A DNA stretch of 8,874 nt from Ktedonobacteraceae bacterium (GCA_014896635.1 JADBKA010000196.1:1-8874), one strand, 5' to 3'; positions 1 to 7,051 are shown, numbered from the stretch's first letter. Notes: generated by a model from the letters alone, not told the origin. Program-made: numbers and translations.

Positions 1-783
1 AGTCAGGATGAGGCTTTTTTTGAGGTAGCAGAAGGCATTCGCTCTGTAATCGAAGAGATAAAAAAACAGTCTCCTGCTTTCCCTCTCTCTTCCCAGCTAC
101 TAGAGCAGAATGGAAAGATTCTCCAGGACACTGGCATGCTCGAGCAGTCTTTATCAGGGAAGTTTTTGACTGTACCGGAAGTCCACCCAGAACTAATGAG
201 TGTGATATCGGCAGACGATGGATCCCAGCAGTTTGGTTCTCGCTATTCGGAGGTTGCTGGAGACGAGGAAAGCCAACATAGCAAACGTACCCAAAAACGC
301 AGACAAAAGCATCTGAGCAAGAGAAGCTTGCTTGTTTCTCTTGCCATTTTGCTTGTTCTAATGTTCCCTCTTCTCCCCTTGCTTTCGCGCCCACTTTGCT
401 TCCTCACTGTTTGTCATTCCTCTCAGCAACCTTCCAGACAACTATCTTCGCAAAATGAAGGAGAAGTCCATGATCAAAATCTCGCAGTGCAGTTCATTGG
501 TACGCAGCAGAACACATTTGTCTTTCCTGGCGATCCTTCGGGACTGAACCCGAACCAATTATTATTATTAAAGCAGGGAGTACCGGCACTTTGTATCGAT
601 CAACCTAAGCAGCAGGTACCAACTATCTTTCGTATTGCCATTGGCATAAGCAATCTCCGGCGGGATCAGTATGTGCTGCTCATCGAACAGGTACAAATCA
701 TCGTAGAGCAAATTACCTCTATTCCACATCCACTCTACGCGTTAATGCAGAATTTACCGGCATTGTCCAACTATAACCTGTAA
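1..783 (+). CDS. Single-pass membrane protein, 5' partial, unknown function
   Basis: The frame is open from base 1, so the gene begins left of the window; the ATG at 136 lies inside it and has no ribosome binding site that I can see. The visible protein has a polar N-terminal part (about 95 residues), a strongly basic stretch (KRTQKRRQKHLSKR) and then a hydrophobic segment encoded at about 325-387. Basic residues before the membrane segment predict a cytoplasmic N terminus and an outside C terminus. After the membrane segment come a polar linker and a beta-rich region with the pattern 'IGISNLRRDQYVLLIEQVQI'. Translation ends at TAA 781-783, but coding-like sequence continues in the same frame to 1083, so the true protein was probably about 100 residues longer. 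I do not recognise the family. The cytoplasmic part may carry an enzymatic or sensor domain outside the window. Confidence 0.7.
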   Translation, partial: SQDEAFFEVAEGIRSVIEEIKKQSPAFPLSSQLLEQNGKILQDTGMLEQSLSGKFLTVPEVHPELMSVISADDGSQQFGSRYSEVAGDEESQHSKRTQKRRQKHLSKRSLLVSLAILLVLMFPLLPLLSRPLCFLTVCHSSQQPSRQLSSQNEGEVHDQNLAVQFIGTQQNTFVFPGDPSGLNPNQLLLLKQGVPALCIDQPKQQVPTIFRIAIGISNLRRDQYVLLIEQVQIIVEQITSIPHPLYALMQNLPALSNYNL

Positions 784-813
784 CGTGGTACTTACACAGG
801 CGGAGATACCAAT

Positions 814-1083
814 GTGCCCGTTGTCACAACATACGATTACCCCCCCTATAGTTATGTTTTCTTAACTTTACACGAGACAGATAGAATCAGTATACAAATC
901 GCTTCATTAGTCGAGGTCTTTCTGAGCTTCCGCATCGCCATTACCTATCGAGTTGCCAATGAAGGACAAACACATACGTTAACTCTCCCCACTCTTTTTC
1001 ACATTATTTTTAGTGACAAGAGTAATTTGCATCTCTATCAAAAACTACAAGATGGGCATCTTTCCCAGCTAGACACACCATGA
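814..1083 (+). pseudogene. C-terminal remainder of the membrane protein, cut off by an in-frame TAA
   Basis: This open stretch is in the same frame as the gene ending at 783, with only the TAA between them; the frame is in fact open from 784. A GTG at 814 with GGAG at 802-805 could serve as a restart, giving 89 residues, so independent translation is possible. The content is beta-strand-like (for example 'RIAITYRVANEGQTHTLTL') and resembles the end of an extracellular beta-sandwich domain, not a free-standing protein: it has no signal peptide and no membrane segment. It therefore most likely represents the rest of the upstream ectodomain after a nonsense mutation. Its end overlaps the end of the opposite-strand lipoprotein gene by 15 bp. 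Confidence 0.5.
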
Positions 1084-2049
1084 GCCATGTTGAATCTGCG
1101 GGTTTTGTTCCACAAATGTTGTACCTTTAAGAGCGTAGCAAGAAACATTCTGAGGAGCCGCAATGGCGATGTCCATTTTTAACTGGGTGAGGGTAAACGT
1201 TTGCGTCCCGCTGGAAGAGGTGACGACGATTTCAGGAACGACAGAAACAACGAGGCCACTCGTATAATCCGTGATATTAATCCCTATGGTAATCTCTGCA
1301 GCATCGCCAGGTCTCAGGATAGGTATTGCCCCACTCGGCAGAGTCGGATTGTTTGGACCAAGTATGCCAGAGAGAACCGTGTTGGCAGGTCCTCTACTAA
1401 CGGCGAACCTAACCTCGTAACCCACCCCAGGTCCAGCACCCATCTCAGGACAACGATTTCCTTCTTGAAGACGTCGACCAATAGAGCAAACATTGATCAA
1501 GCGATAAAGTTGCGCATTCGGTTCGGTGTTATCTAGGTAGCGTAAATGCATCTGAGGAATTTGAAGTGTTTTCTGGCTTATATTCGTGACTGTTAGAAAC
1601 ACAGAGCAGAAAGTACTACCTAAAGTACTATCCTCGGAGTCCCCTGGATAGAGCACTGAGCCAGGAGGACTTCCAGTGATATATTTCAGCGTATCCGGAG
1701 GTATTAAGGGGGTGTCCCTATTTCCAACAAGGTCAGCCCCCTGTGAATTGACAAATGCGGTTATCTGATTTACTTCAGCTTGATCATAGATAAGCCGATC
1801 AGTTGCAAGAACCAAAGACTTCTCTGAAAAGAAAAGGCCAGGGACAGGAGAATTACAAGCCACTCCCTTTGAACTCACCACCTCGAGGAGGTTCGCTGTC
1901 GAAAAAGATGCCTCTGGAATAGATGTGATGGTTGGGTCTGAGATATTGGTTCCTTTTGTCGGAGAGCATCCACTCAAGACAAGCAGCATACTTATGAGCA
2001 AAGCGAACGGTGCGTAAAGAGCATGCCATTTGCCATATCTAGATATCAT
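1069..2049 (-). CDS. Secreted lipoprotein with beta-rich domain, unknown function
   Basis: The 326-residue protein starts at the ATG 2047-2049, preceded at 2054-2062 by a near-perfect ribosome binding site (AAGGAGGTG on the minus strand, about 6 bases from the start). It has a basic N terminus, a hydrophobic core (residues about 13-25) and a lipobox LVLSGC with Cys28 as the lipidated residue, so it should be anchored on the outer face of the cytoplasmic membrane. The mature part begins with a Ser/Thr-rich linker and holds six more cysteines (the first at 65), which could form disulfides. The pattern 'FLTVTNISQKTLQIPQMHL' and 'GDAAEITIGINITDYTSG' suggests an Ig-like beta-sandwich. A similar strand layout is seen in the outside part of the convergent gene at 1-1083. 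The family is not recognised; a surface-binding or adhesion role is only a guess. Confidence 0.85.
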   Translation of the reverse strand: MISRYGKWHALYAPFALLISMLLVLSGCSPTKGTNISDPTITSIPEASFSTANLLEVVSSKGVACNSPVPGLFFSEKSLVLATDRLIYDQAEVNQITAFVNSQGADLVGNRDTPLIPPDTLKYITGSPPGSVLYPGDSEDSTLGSTFCSVFLTVTNISQKTLQIPQMHLRYLDNTEPNAQLYRLINVCSIGRRLQEGNRCPEMGAGPGVGYEVRFAVSRGPANTVLSGILGPNNPTLPSGAIPILRPGDAAEITIGINITDYTSGLVVSVVPEIVVTSSSGTQTFTLTQLKMDIAIAAPQNVSCYALKGTTFVEQNPQIQHGSWCV

Positions 2050-2053
2050 ACTT

Positions 2054-2062
2054 CACCTCCTT
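2054..2062 (-). promoter_or_regulatory. Strong ribosome binding site of the lipoprotein gene
   Basis: The minus strand reads AAGGAGGTG about six bases before the ATG at 2049, an almost full anti-Shine-Dalgarno match that fixes the start. Just upstream lies a tandem 8-bp repeat, ATTCTCAT on the plus strand, at 2066-2073 and 2074-2081, in a short AT-rich gap of 54 bp that may hold the promoter; no clear -35/-10 pair could be assigned. Confidence 0.75.
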
Positions 2063-2103
2063 CTTATTCTCATATTCTCATAATTTCACAGTTAAAGTTC
2101 CCC

Positions 2104-3369
2104 TCAGCTAGCTCGCAGTTCCTGAAGGCGACGGTCACTCTGGAGGGCACGGGCCTCCTGGGCGATCTGAAGCAAGTACACAGCACAGCGTTCTAGATCC
2201 TCTTGGGCAAAAGCTAACTGGGCCTGCCAGATCATGGTTTCTACCTGCACCCCTAAGCTGAGTGTCCCCCAGGGAAGGGCTATCAGCACGTTCCAGGCGC
2301 GTTCGAGCAGACGGGGATCGGGATGGCCTCGCGCATGCAATCCCTGCGCAAGCTCAAGATAGGCCTTGGCTTCAGGAGGAAAGGGACGTCCTTCTATCAC
2401 AACCAAGAGTGGGTCCTCCTCACCGGTCAGGGCCTGTTGCTCTTGGAGCTGGTCGAACACCGTAGAGGTTTCGCGCGCTCTCCCTTGCTGGGCATATGCT
2501 AATGCCGCACTGCTCAGCAGCACTGTTCTAGCCAGGGGAGAGGCGTTCTCTTCCACGCGCGCAGCTTCTTGAAGGAGAAGCTGCGCCCGATCAGGTTGCC
2601 TGGTGTGAGTGAAGGTATTCATCTGATAGCCCAGAAGAGCAATGAGGAGGCTGGCATCGCCTAGCTGTCGACTGACCTGGAGAGCCGAGCGTAGGTGCAG
2701 GAAGCGCCTCGACAGTTCGGGGCGCTTCCTGGCCAGATAAGCGAGCATCCAATAGACCTGGATCAGCAAGCGGCTGGCAATACCTGCTATAGCAGAGGCA
2801 TGCTGACGAGCAGCAAGGGTTTCCCAGTGCAGGGACACGATAGAGCAAAGGAGCTTCAGCAAGGGGCCAGTCACGACCGTGCATCAGTGCCCGACAAGCA
2901 GCGATCCCCGCTGTCGCCGAAGAGAGGAAGTGCTCAATGATCCGGGGCTGCTTCTCACGGAGGATGACGCCAACACTGCCGAGCGGGAGAGCCGCAAGTG
3001 CCAGCAGCAGCTGTCGGTGCGAGGTGGTGTAATCGCAATCATACTCGTGTGGTGGCACAGTGGCAAGCTCCTCTTACAGATGGCGGCACAACTCAGCTCA
3101 GGCCGTCGGCTCCAGCCCACGCCCCGGCTGCGCTCCTGAAAACTGACAAGCAGGGCTTCTACTCGCCGCTGCTGCCAGGCAAACCGCAGCGGACTGCCAA
3201 CGGCGAGGAGCAGCGTCGGCAGGGTCGGCTCAAGAGATGCTGCGGATCCGAGGCCGCCAGGCTGGCGCACGGGAACGGCATGGATGAGCAGGCCGGACCG
3301 TGCTTCCTCAGATGCATGTTCTCTCTGGATCAAGCATAGCATATCGGCAGCGAGCTTGACCAGTCTCAT
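2104..3369 (-). pseudogene. Degenerate TPR-type transcriptional regulator
   Basis: The ATG at 3367-3369 overlaps the stop of the upstream small gene as ATGA, suggesting coupled translation. The first frame runs to a TGA at 2884-2886. From about 3058 to about 2870 the protein-like content instead sits in a second frame (segments such as 'TSHRQLLLALAALPLG' and 'IIEHFLSSATAGIAACRAL'), which has stops just upstream. From about 2860 to 2104 it returns to the first frame as helical TPR-like sequence ('DRAQLLLQEAARVEENA', 'TVLLSSAALAYAQQGRA', 'PEAKAYLELAQGLHARG'), 256 codons if read from the GTG at 2874. Together these match the order of parts in the TPR-containing regulators common in Ktedonobacteria, as I recall them. 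At least two indels are needed to restore one reading frame. No DNA-binding domain was recognised in the first 160 codons. The C-terminal piece could still be expressed as a short protein. Confidence 0.6.
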
Positions 3370-3635
3370 CTGCTCCCACGGGGAACAGTCCCCTCTTGCT
3401 GGGCAGCGAGGGCCCGCACCTCCTCATAGCAGCGGCGGGCTTCCCACTCCTGCCCGTGCATCAGCCACAGGCTCACCCACTCGCGCAGACTCTCCTCATC
3501 GGTCACGTCTTCCGCCGGATCGTTGGGCAACAGAGAGGGCACGTCGGGCAGGTAGCGACGCTGAGGAGCCGGTGCCGGCGAGGGAGGGGCCTGGCGTGCG
3601 CGGTGGCAACCAAACAACGTGCGTAAGAGAGCCAT
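3366..3635 (-). CDS. Small hypothetical protein, 89 residues
   Basis: The start is set at the ATG 3633-3635, because AAAGGAG lies at 3643-3649 with about 7 bases of spacing; an upstream start at 3653 would place that site inside the gene. The protein has a short basic N terminus (MALLRTLFGCHRARQ), a proline-rich linker, an acidic segment and a C-terminal amphipathic helix with Trp and Arg (around 'SLREWVSLWLMHGQEWEARR'). No membrane segment is seen. Its TGA overlaps the next start by 4 bp, so it is probably translated together with the downstream regulator. The acidic and helical C-terminal half looks like a genuine protein, but I do not recognise a family and assign no function. Confidence 0.6.
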   Translation of the reverse strand: MALLRTLFGCHRARQAPPSPAPAPQRRYLPDVPSLLPNDPAEDVTDEESLREWVSLWLMHGQEWEARRCYEEVRALAAQQEGTVPRGSR

Positions 3636-3665
3636 CTCAGCGCTCCTTTCCACGGGTTGTGTGCA

Positions 3666-3842
3666 TCATGTCATCGGGCTGAGCAGATGACAAATCGTTC
3701 TGGCCAGAGCCGGCGACAGAGGGATGCGTCCGGGCCCGCTCACGGAGATGAGGCCCGGCACTCTGGGCCTGGCGCAAGCAGCAGCGCGGGCAGCGGTACG
3801 GCCGGTGCGCTGACGGGCCAGGCCGCGGTAGCAGGGGGCCAT
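3666..3842 (-). CDS. Possible small Arg/Ala-rich protein, 58 residues
   Basis: The ATG at 3840-3842 is preceded by AAAGGAG (minus strand) about 8 bases upstream, as good a site as that of the next gene, and the end is 30 bp from the next start, so it fits as the first gene of a small operon. The product begins MAPCYRGLARQRTGR and stays rich in Arg, Ala and Pro, which weakens the case. A second frame over the same bases encodes 'YRCPRCCLRQAQ', which looks like half of a zinc ribbon and runs to 3637, so an indel near 3790 may have split one original gene. Either reading is uncertain. Confidence 0.35.
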   Translation of the reverse strand: MAPCYRGLARQRTGRTAARAAACARPRVPGLISVSGPGRIPLSPALARTICHLLSPMT

Positions 3843-4084
3843 GATGAGAACTCCTTTCGGCTGCAGGCAAATGCTTGCTTGCTCTTGTATACCTGACTCT
3901 TCTTTGATACGCTTCTATGGTAGCAGGTCAGAAGTCGGAAGGAGTGCCTGTGCTCTGCTGACAACGATAGCGTCTGAAGGTCCTGTTGTCCAGGAACCTC
4001 TCTGGGAGTCGCACGAGCCGAAAAGGCTGCCGTGGGCACCTACTTCTAAGGAGGGTGTACTCTGCAGGCGAAGGAAGGGTGAAG

Positions 4085-4697
4085 ATGGATCAGATTGGCC
4101 GTGTCAATCGCGAATACCGTGAGCGTGCAGGCATGACCCAGTCCGAGCTTGCCGCCCGCTGGCCACGACATGCCCGTTTTGGCGGCGGCGAAGGAGTGAG
4201 CTGGAAGTACATCCAGGATATCGAACAGGGGCGCAAGCACATTGAAGATCAGGCAACGCTGCCCAAGGTCTGCGCTTTGCTCACCATTCCGCTGTGGTGC
4301 GTGGGACTGAGCGAGTATGATCCGCTCAGTGGCCCCCTGAGCAGCGCATCGCCGTTCACTCGCTGTGGCGACCTGCTGGAGCTGCCGCAGCGAGGGTCGC
4401 TGCGACGCTGCGACAGCTCTGGCCATGGCGTAAGGTAGGCCTCCTCAGGGAAGCTCGTCAGGTCCTGGCTCATCTGAGCACCTGGCTTGCTTCGTTGCAG
4501 CAAGATATCCCCCGCTGCAGCACGAAAACAACGCGCGTTTCTGGCGCCTGATGGCTGACTATCAGTGTATCCAGGGTGCGCTCGCTAGTGAGGCCAGGCA
4601 GTATCAGCAGGCCTGGACCCGCTCCCAGCAGCTGGAACAACTGGCCCGGCGGCTCACTGACCCGGCTGTGCTGGCTCATGCCCTCATGTACCATCAA
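4085..4697 (+). pseudogene. Frameshifted and truncated XRE-family regulator with TPR-like helices
   Basis: The ATG at 4085 follows AAGGAAGG (4071-4078). Residues 1-80 are a clear XRE (Cro/C1-type) helix-turn-helix: 'MTQSELAARW' as helix 2, 'VSWKYIQDIEQGRKHI' as the recognition region, then 'LPKVCALLTIPLWCVGLSEYDP', a sequence typical of Ktedonobacteria regulators as I recall them. After about 4330 that frame becomes meaningless and stops at 4438. Sensible helical sequence continues in a second frame ('ATLRQLWPWRKVGLLREARQ', 'LAHLSTWLASLQQDIP'), then in a third frame after a run of five C at about 4507-4511 ('ENNARFWRLMADYQCIQGA', 'LARRLTDPAVLAHALM'). It ends abruptly at about 4697, before the usual TPR repeats. 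Only the DNA-binding part could still be made. It points away from the operon at 3842-2104. Confidence 0.75.
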
Positions 4698-4863
4698 TTA
4701 AAAAAATTTATAGGCGCAATCCTTTCTGACTTCAGGTAGCACCGATAAGTCACCAGAGGATACCACGTTCTCCCGCAACCAGATCGAAGCAAGCGTCAAG
4801 ATGACACTTTGGTAAGTTCGTCTAGATGTGCTGCTTTGTTCCTGTATTCTGTTATTCTGCGGT

Positions 4864-4938
4864 CAGCACCTCCAAAGTTGCGATAGCCCCATGCGGGTCA
4901 ATCTATCAGCCGGATTCAGGCCAATTGAGGAGGTGCTG
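4864..4938. repeat. 10-bp perfect inverted repeat
   Basis: CAGCACCTCC at 4864-4873 is exactly complementary to GGAGGTGCTG at 4929-4938, with 55 bases between. It could fold as a long-loop hairpin or be a pair of protein-binding sites. There is no T run after it, so it is not a standard terminator. Confidence 0.5.
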
Positions 4939-4995
4939 TTTAAACGCTTGCAAAAGGATACTGTGTTTCATTCCTGGACTTGAGGAGGGGCGAAT

Positions 4996-5035
4996 CAGAG
5001 GTCGCTCCTCTGGTCAGGGGAATGAGAGGCCCCTG
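4996..5035. repeat. Two adjacent short hairpins
   Basis: CAGAGG (4996-5001) pairs with CCTCTG (5007-5012) around a 5-base loop, and CAGGGG (5015-5020) pairs with CCCCTG (5030-5035) around a 9-base loop. They stand two bases apart. Neither is followed by a T tract on either strand, so they could be part of a structured RNA or element end. Confidence 0.45.
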
Positions 5036-5221
5036 CCTGGCTTTTGGGTAGACCCCCGACGGCTGATTGGAGGAGATGCCTGCGAAGCCTGATGAGTGTT
5101 TGGGGACTTCCGGCCCCCTGGTACGTGAATGGGCCACGACACCTCCGCAGCTCCTGTCCCCCCCGCTCCCGGTGCAAAACAAGGAATTATGGTACTCCTC
5201 AATTTCTTTCCTTCACAAAGC

Positions 5222-6679
5222 TCATTCGACCTCAAAGCCGTGCACCTGTTCCGGGCCATGCTGCTCATGCTGCAGATCGATGAAGCGATCTGCCAGCACT
5301 CCAAGCGCTTGGGTCAGATACTCCTCAAATACCAGTGTCTGATCGTCTGCCCCGCTCAACGCATGAATGTATTCATGGAGCAAGGTTGCAGCATAGTCGC
5401 CTCTTCTCTGCAATTGGCTCCGCTTGATAACAATACGCTGTTGCTCTTCTTCCCAGACGCCTACCGCTTCATTATTATCATAATTGTTCATTCGCATAGT
5501 TTCTGAAATAAGAACCTCCTTTACCAGAGTAATACGAGGAGTAAGCAATCTCATGATCATTCCGGAAAGATCGTAAATAGCTCGTTCGGTAGGAGTAAGC
5601 TGATCGGGTGGGATAAAGGTGAATTGAAAGCTATCATCCCATTCCCTGCGGTAGTTGTCCAGGGTACGCACCTGCTGCCCGTTGATATCTTGCAAGGTGG
5701 GTAGCTTGAAAGCAAGCGTAGAGGGGATAACCACAATACGATACCCATCCTGTTGCGCATGGGTAATCAGCGACCCACCTTGCCGCAGCTGCTCGGCCGT
5801 GACAAACACCACCCGCCTTCTAGCGTTGAGAATCCGGCAGGCGTGGAGCTGGACATCGAGCCATTGCAGTTCATCATGAGCCGTACCATGCTCCAGGTTT
5901 TGCAAATCTTGTGCTAAGGCATCGGCTACGGTCGTGTCCTCACAAGCGAGCAAGATCGTCTTCACGCGATCACTATACGCGCCGCGCCCCACATTCGTGC
6001 GCTCACGATTAAGGGCCTTCCGTAAGGAGGCGGTGAGTGAGGTGATGTTATAGGAGAAAAGAAAACGCTCTTCTTCGGCAACAAGCAGGCCGTTCACATA
6101 AATGCGTGCTTTCTGTTGCTTCCCATCGTGCCGTAAAATAGTGCCATAAGCCGTCTTTGCAATCACTTCATCACCGCTGTACTGCAGGAAGAAATCTTTA
6201 GCCTGCGCCATCTCAGCATCCTTGATCCCGGTCAGGAGAAATTCGGTGCCGATTCGCTGCGGGTCGGAAGGGGGGTGAATCAGCGCGTGCAGCGTTTTAA
6301 GATCATCAAAGTCATGCTTGGGAGCCGCACCAACGGTAATATCTCCATGCGGCGAGAAAATCTGGACCGTGATGTGGTGTCGATCAAACGTTGCCAAGGC
6401 ATCCTTCAGCCCTACCCCAAACTTACCGATGACCAGCTCGGGATGACGTAGCTTCTCTTGATCCTCTTTCTGTGTTAGATGGGTGTAGCGCAGCCCTCGA
6501 CCATGATCTTTGATATGCCAGACCTGCTGCTCATCTTTGAAGATAGACGGTTCTGCCGTGCCAGAGAGCGCGGCCTCGTCTAACGCATTCGCGATGACCT
6601 CGCGCAAAGCATGAGCAACGGTCCAATGCTCCAGTACGCGCTCGATATTGAGATCAAACTTACGGGTACTCTCTCTCAT
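5222..6679 (-). CDS. GHKL-type ATPase fused to an HEXXH zincin-like domain
   Basis: The ATG at 6677-6679 is chosen (485 residues) because AGGAGAGG lies 5 bases upstream; a GTG at 6700 would place that site inside the gene. The N-terminal 200 residues carry the Bergerat fold signatures: N box E27-V-I-A-N31-A-L-D34, G1 box D58-H-G60-R-G62 and G2 box G85-K-F-G88-V-G90. This places it with the Hsp90/MutL/MORC/histidine-kinase ATPases, nearest in style to the MORC/MutL-like proteins. The middle has 'LRKALNRERTNVGR', perhaps a DNA- or partner-contacting segment. Near the C terminus H435-E-Y-I-H439, with Glu at 452/453, fits a zinc metallopeptidase (zincin) active site. There is no signal peptide or membrane segment, so it acts in the cytoplasm. 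The gene is intact while its neighbours are broken. It may be an ATP-controlled protease or remodeller; the substrate is unknown. Confidence 0.85.
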   Translation of the reverse strand: MRESTRKFDLNIERVLEHWTVAHALREVIANALDEAALSGTAEPSIFKDEQQVWHIKDHGRGLRYTHLTQKEDQEKLRHPELVIGKFGVGLKDALATFDRHHITVQIFSPHGDITVGAAPKHDFDDLKTLHALIHPPSDPQRIGTEFLLTGIKDAEMAQAKDFFLQYSGDEVIAKTAYGTILRHDGKQQKARIYVNGLLVAEEERFLFSYNITSLTASLRKALNRERTNVGRGAYSDRVKTILLACEDTTVADALAQDLQNLEHGTAHDELQWLDVQLHACRILNARRRVVFVTAEQLRQGGSLITHAQQDGYRIVVIPSTLAFKLPTLQDINGQQVRTLDNYRREWDDSFQFTFIPPDQLTPTERAIYDLSGMIMRLLTPRITLVKEVLISETMRMNNYDNNEAVGVWEEEQQRIVIKRSQLQRRGDYAATLLHEYIHALSGADDQTLVFEEYLTQALGVLADRFIDLQHEQHGPEQVHGFEVE

Positions 6680-6702
6680 GACATCCTCTCCTGGCCTCAC
6701 AA

Positions 6703-6708
6703 ATTATA
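6703..6708 (-). promoter_or_regulatory. Likely -10 box of the GHKL-zincin gene
   Basis: The minus strand reads TATAAT exactly, about 24 bases before the chosen ATG, which leaves a short leader of about 17 bases that still holds the AGGAGAGG ribosome binding site. No good -35 is seen at 16-18 bases (nearest is CCTGTA), so the promoter would be weak or activator-dependent. Confidence 0.5.
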
Positions 6709-6835
6709 AACCAGCAGAACGAACATACAGGTTGTTACAGGAGACTCTTACTCCCTATGTTCCTGTTCCCATCATCCACAAACCCCTCTTGATCGAACCT
6801 GAACTATGATATTCCTGCAGGAGGCAAGAAGCAAG

Positions 6836-7051
6836 TTACCTGTCTTGATGGATGATTGGCCCCTTGGGGCCACGGCGTGGAGGGGCGCGAAAGAAGTCTT
6901 CCAGCGAGTCACGGTTGATCATCCAGGTTGCCCCCCATCGCCGACCTGCAATCCGGCCCGTCTTTGCGAGCGTAGCGATATGCCTGGCACTCCGTCCGAC
7001 CAGCTTCCCGGCTTCTGCCGTCGTCAGCCACTTTGACACGCTCTCCTCCAT
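6836..7051 (-). CDS. Excisionase/MerR-like helix-turn-helix protein, 71 residues
   Basis: The ATG at 7049-7051 is preferred over a TTG at 7081. The site before it is modest: TAAGG six bases away and GGGAG a little further. Residues about 8-50 follow the excisionase-family winged helix-turn-helix pattern: 'LTTAEAGKLVGRSARHIATL' as the two helices, then 'KTGRIAGRRWGATWMINRDS' as the wing, and 'LEDFF' as the closing helix. A basic, proline-rich tail ends the protein. Such proteins bend DNA to direct excision by a site-specific recombinase or act as small regulators. It lies upstream of and on the same strand as the GHKL-zincin gene, 156 bp away, and a broken serine recombinase lies 0.6 kb on its other side. 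That supports an integrative-element origin. Serine recombinases usually use other types of directionality factor, so a plain regulatory role is also possible. Confidence 0.7.
   Translation of the reverse strand: MEESVSKWLTTAEAGKLVGRSARHIATLAKTGRIAGRRWGATWMINRDSLEDFFRAPPRRGPKGPIIHQDR

Larger units (their letters stand above)
4697..5221. other. Gene-free stretch with inverted repeats; possible remnant of a small mobile element
   Basis: No frame here has a good start and a protein-like product, although short readable pieces exist, for example at about 4894-4983 ('RPIEEVLFKRLQKD') and 5000-5092. Structure is more evident than coding: a 10-bp inverted repeat at 4864-4873 and 4929-4938, two tight hairpins at 4996-5012 and 5015-5035, and a 10-bp inverted pair at 4923-4932 and 5195-5204. 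The left edge coincides with the break in the XRE-TPR gene and the right edge with the end of the GHKL gene. This is compatible with a decayed IS200/IS605-type end or another non-autonomous element, but no terminal signature was recognised with confidence. Confidence 0.35.

Noticed and set aside
1201..1536. A plus-strand frame opposite the lipoprotein gene
   Set aside because: The lipoprotein on the minus strand has a signal peptide and a strong ribosome binding site; this frame has neither.
2591..3058. A separate 155-codon minus-strand gene
   Set aside because: Only its first half is protein-like; after about 2860 it is out of frame with the TPR sequence, so it is part of the broken regulator.
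4046..4426. Long minus-strand frames opposite the XRE gene
   Set aside because: They are the reverse-frame image of a GC-rich coding region and show no family pattern.
4826..5092. An 88-codon open frame in the structured stretch
   Set aside because: It is cysteine-rich at random places, has no ribosome binding site and crosses the inverted repeats; a TnpB-like C terminus was considered but no motif supports it.
6790..6835. Terminator after the excisionase-like gene
   Set aside because: An 8-bp palindrome (CCTGCAGG) is present, but there is no stem-loop with a T tract on the minus strand.
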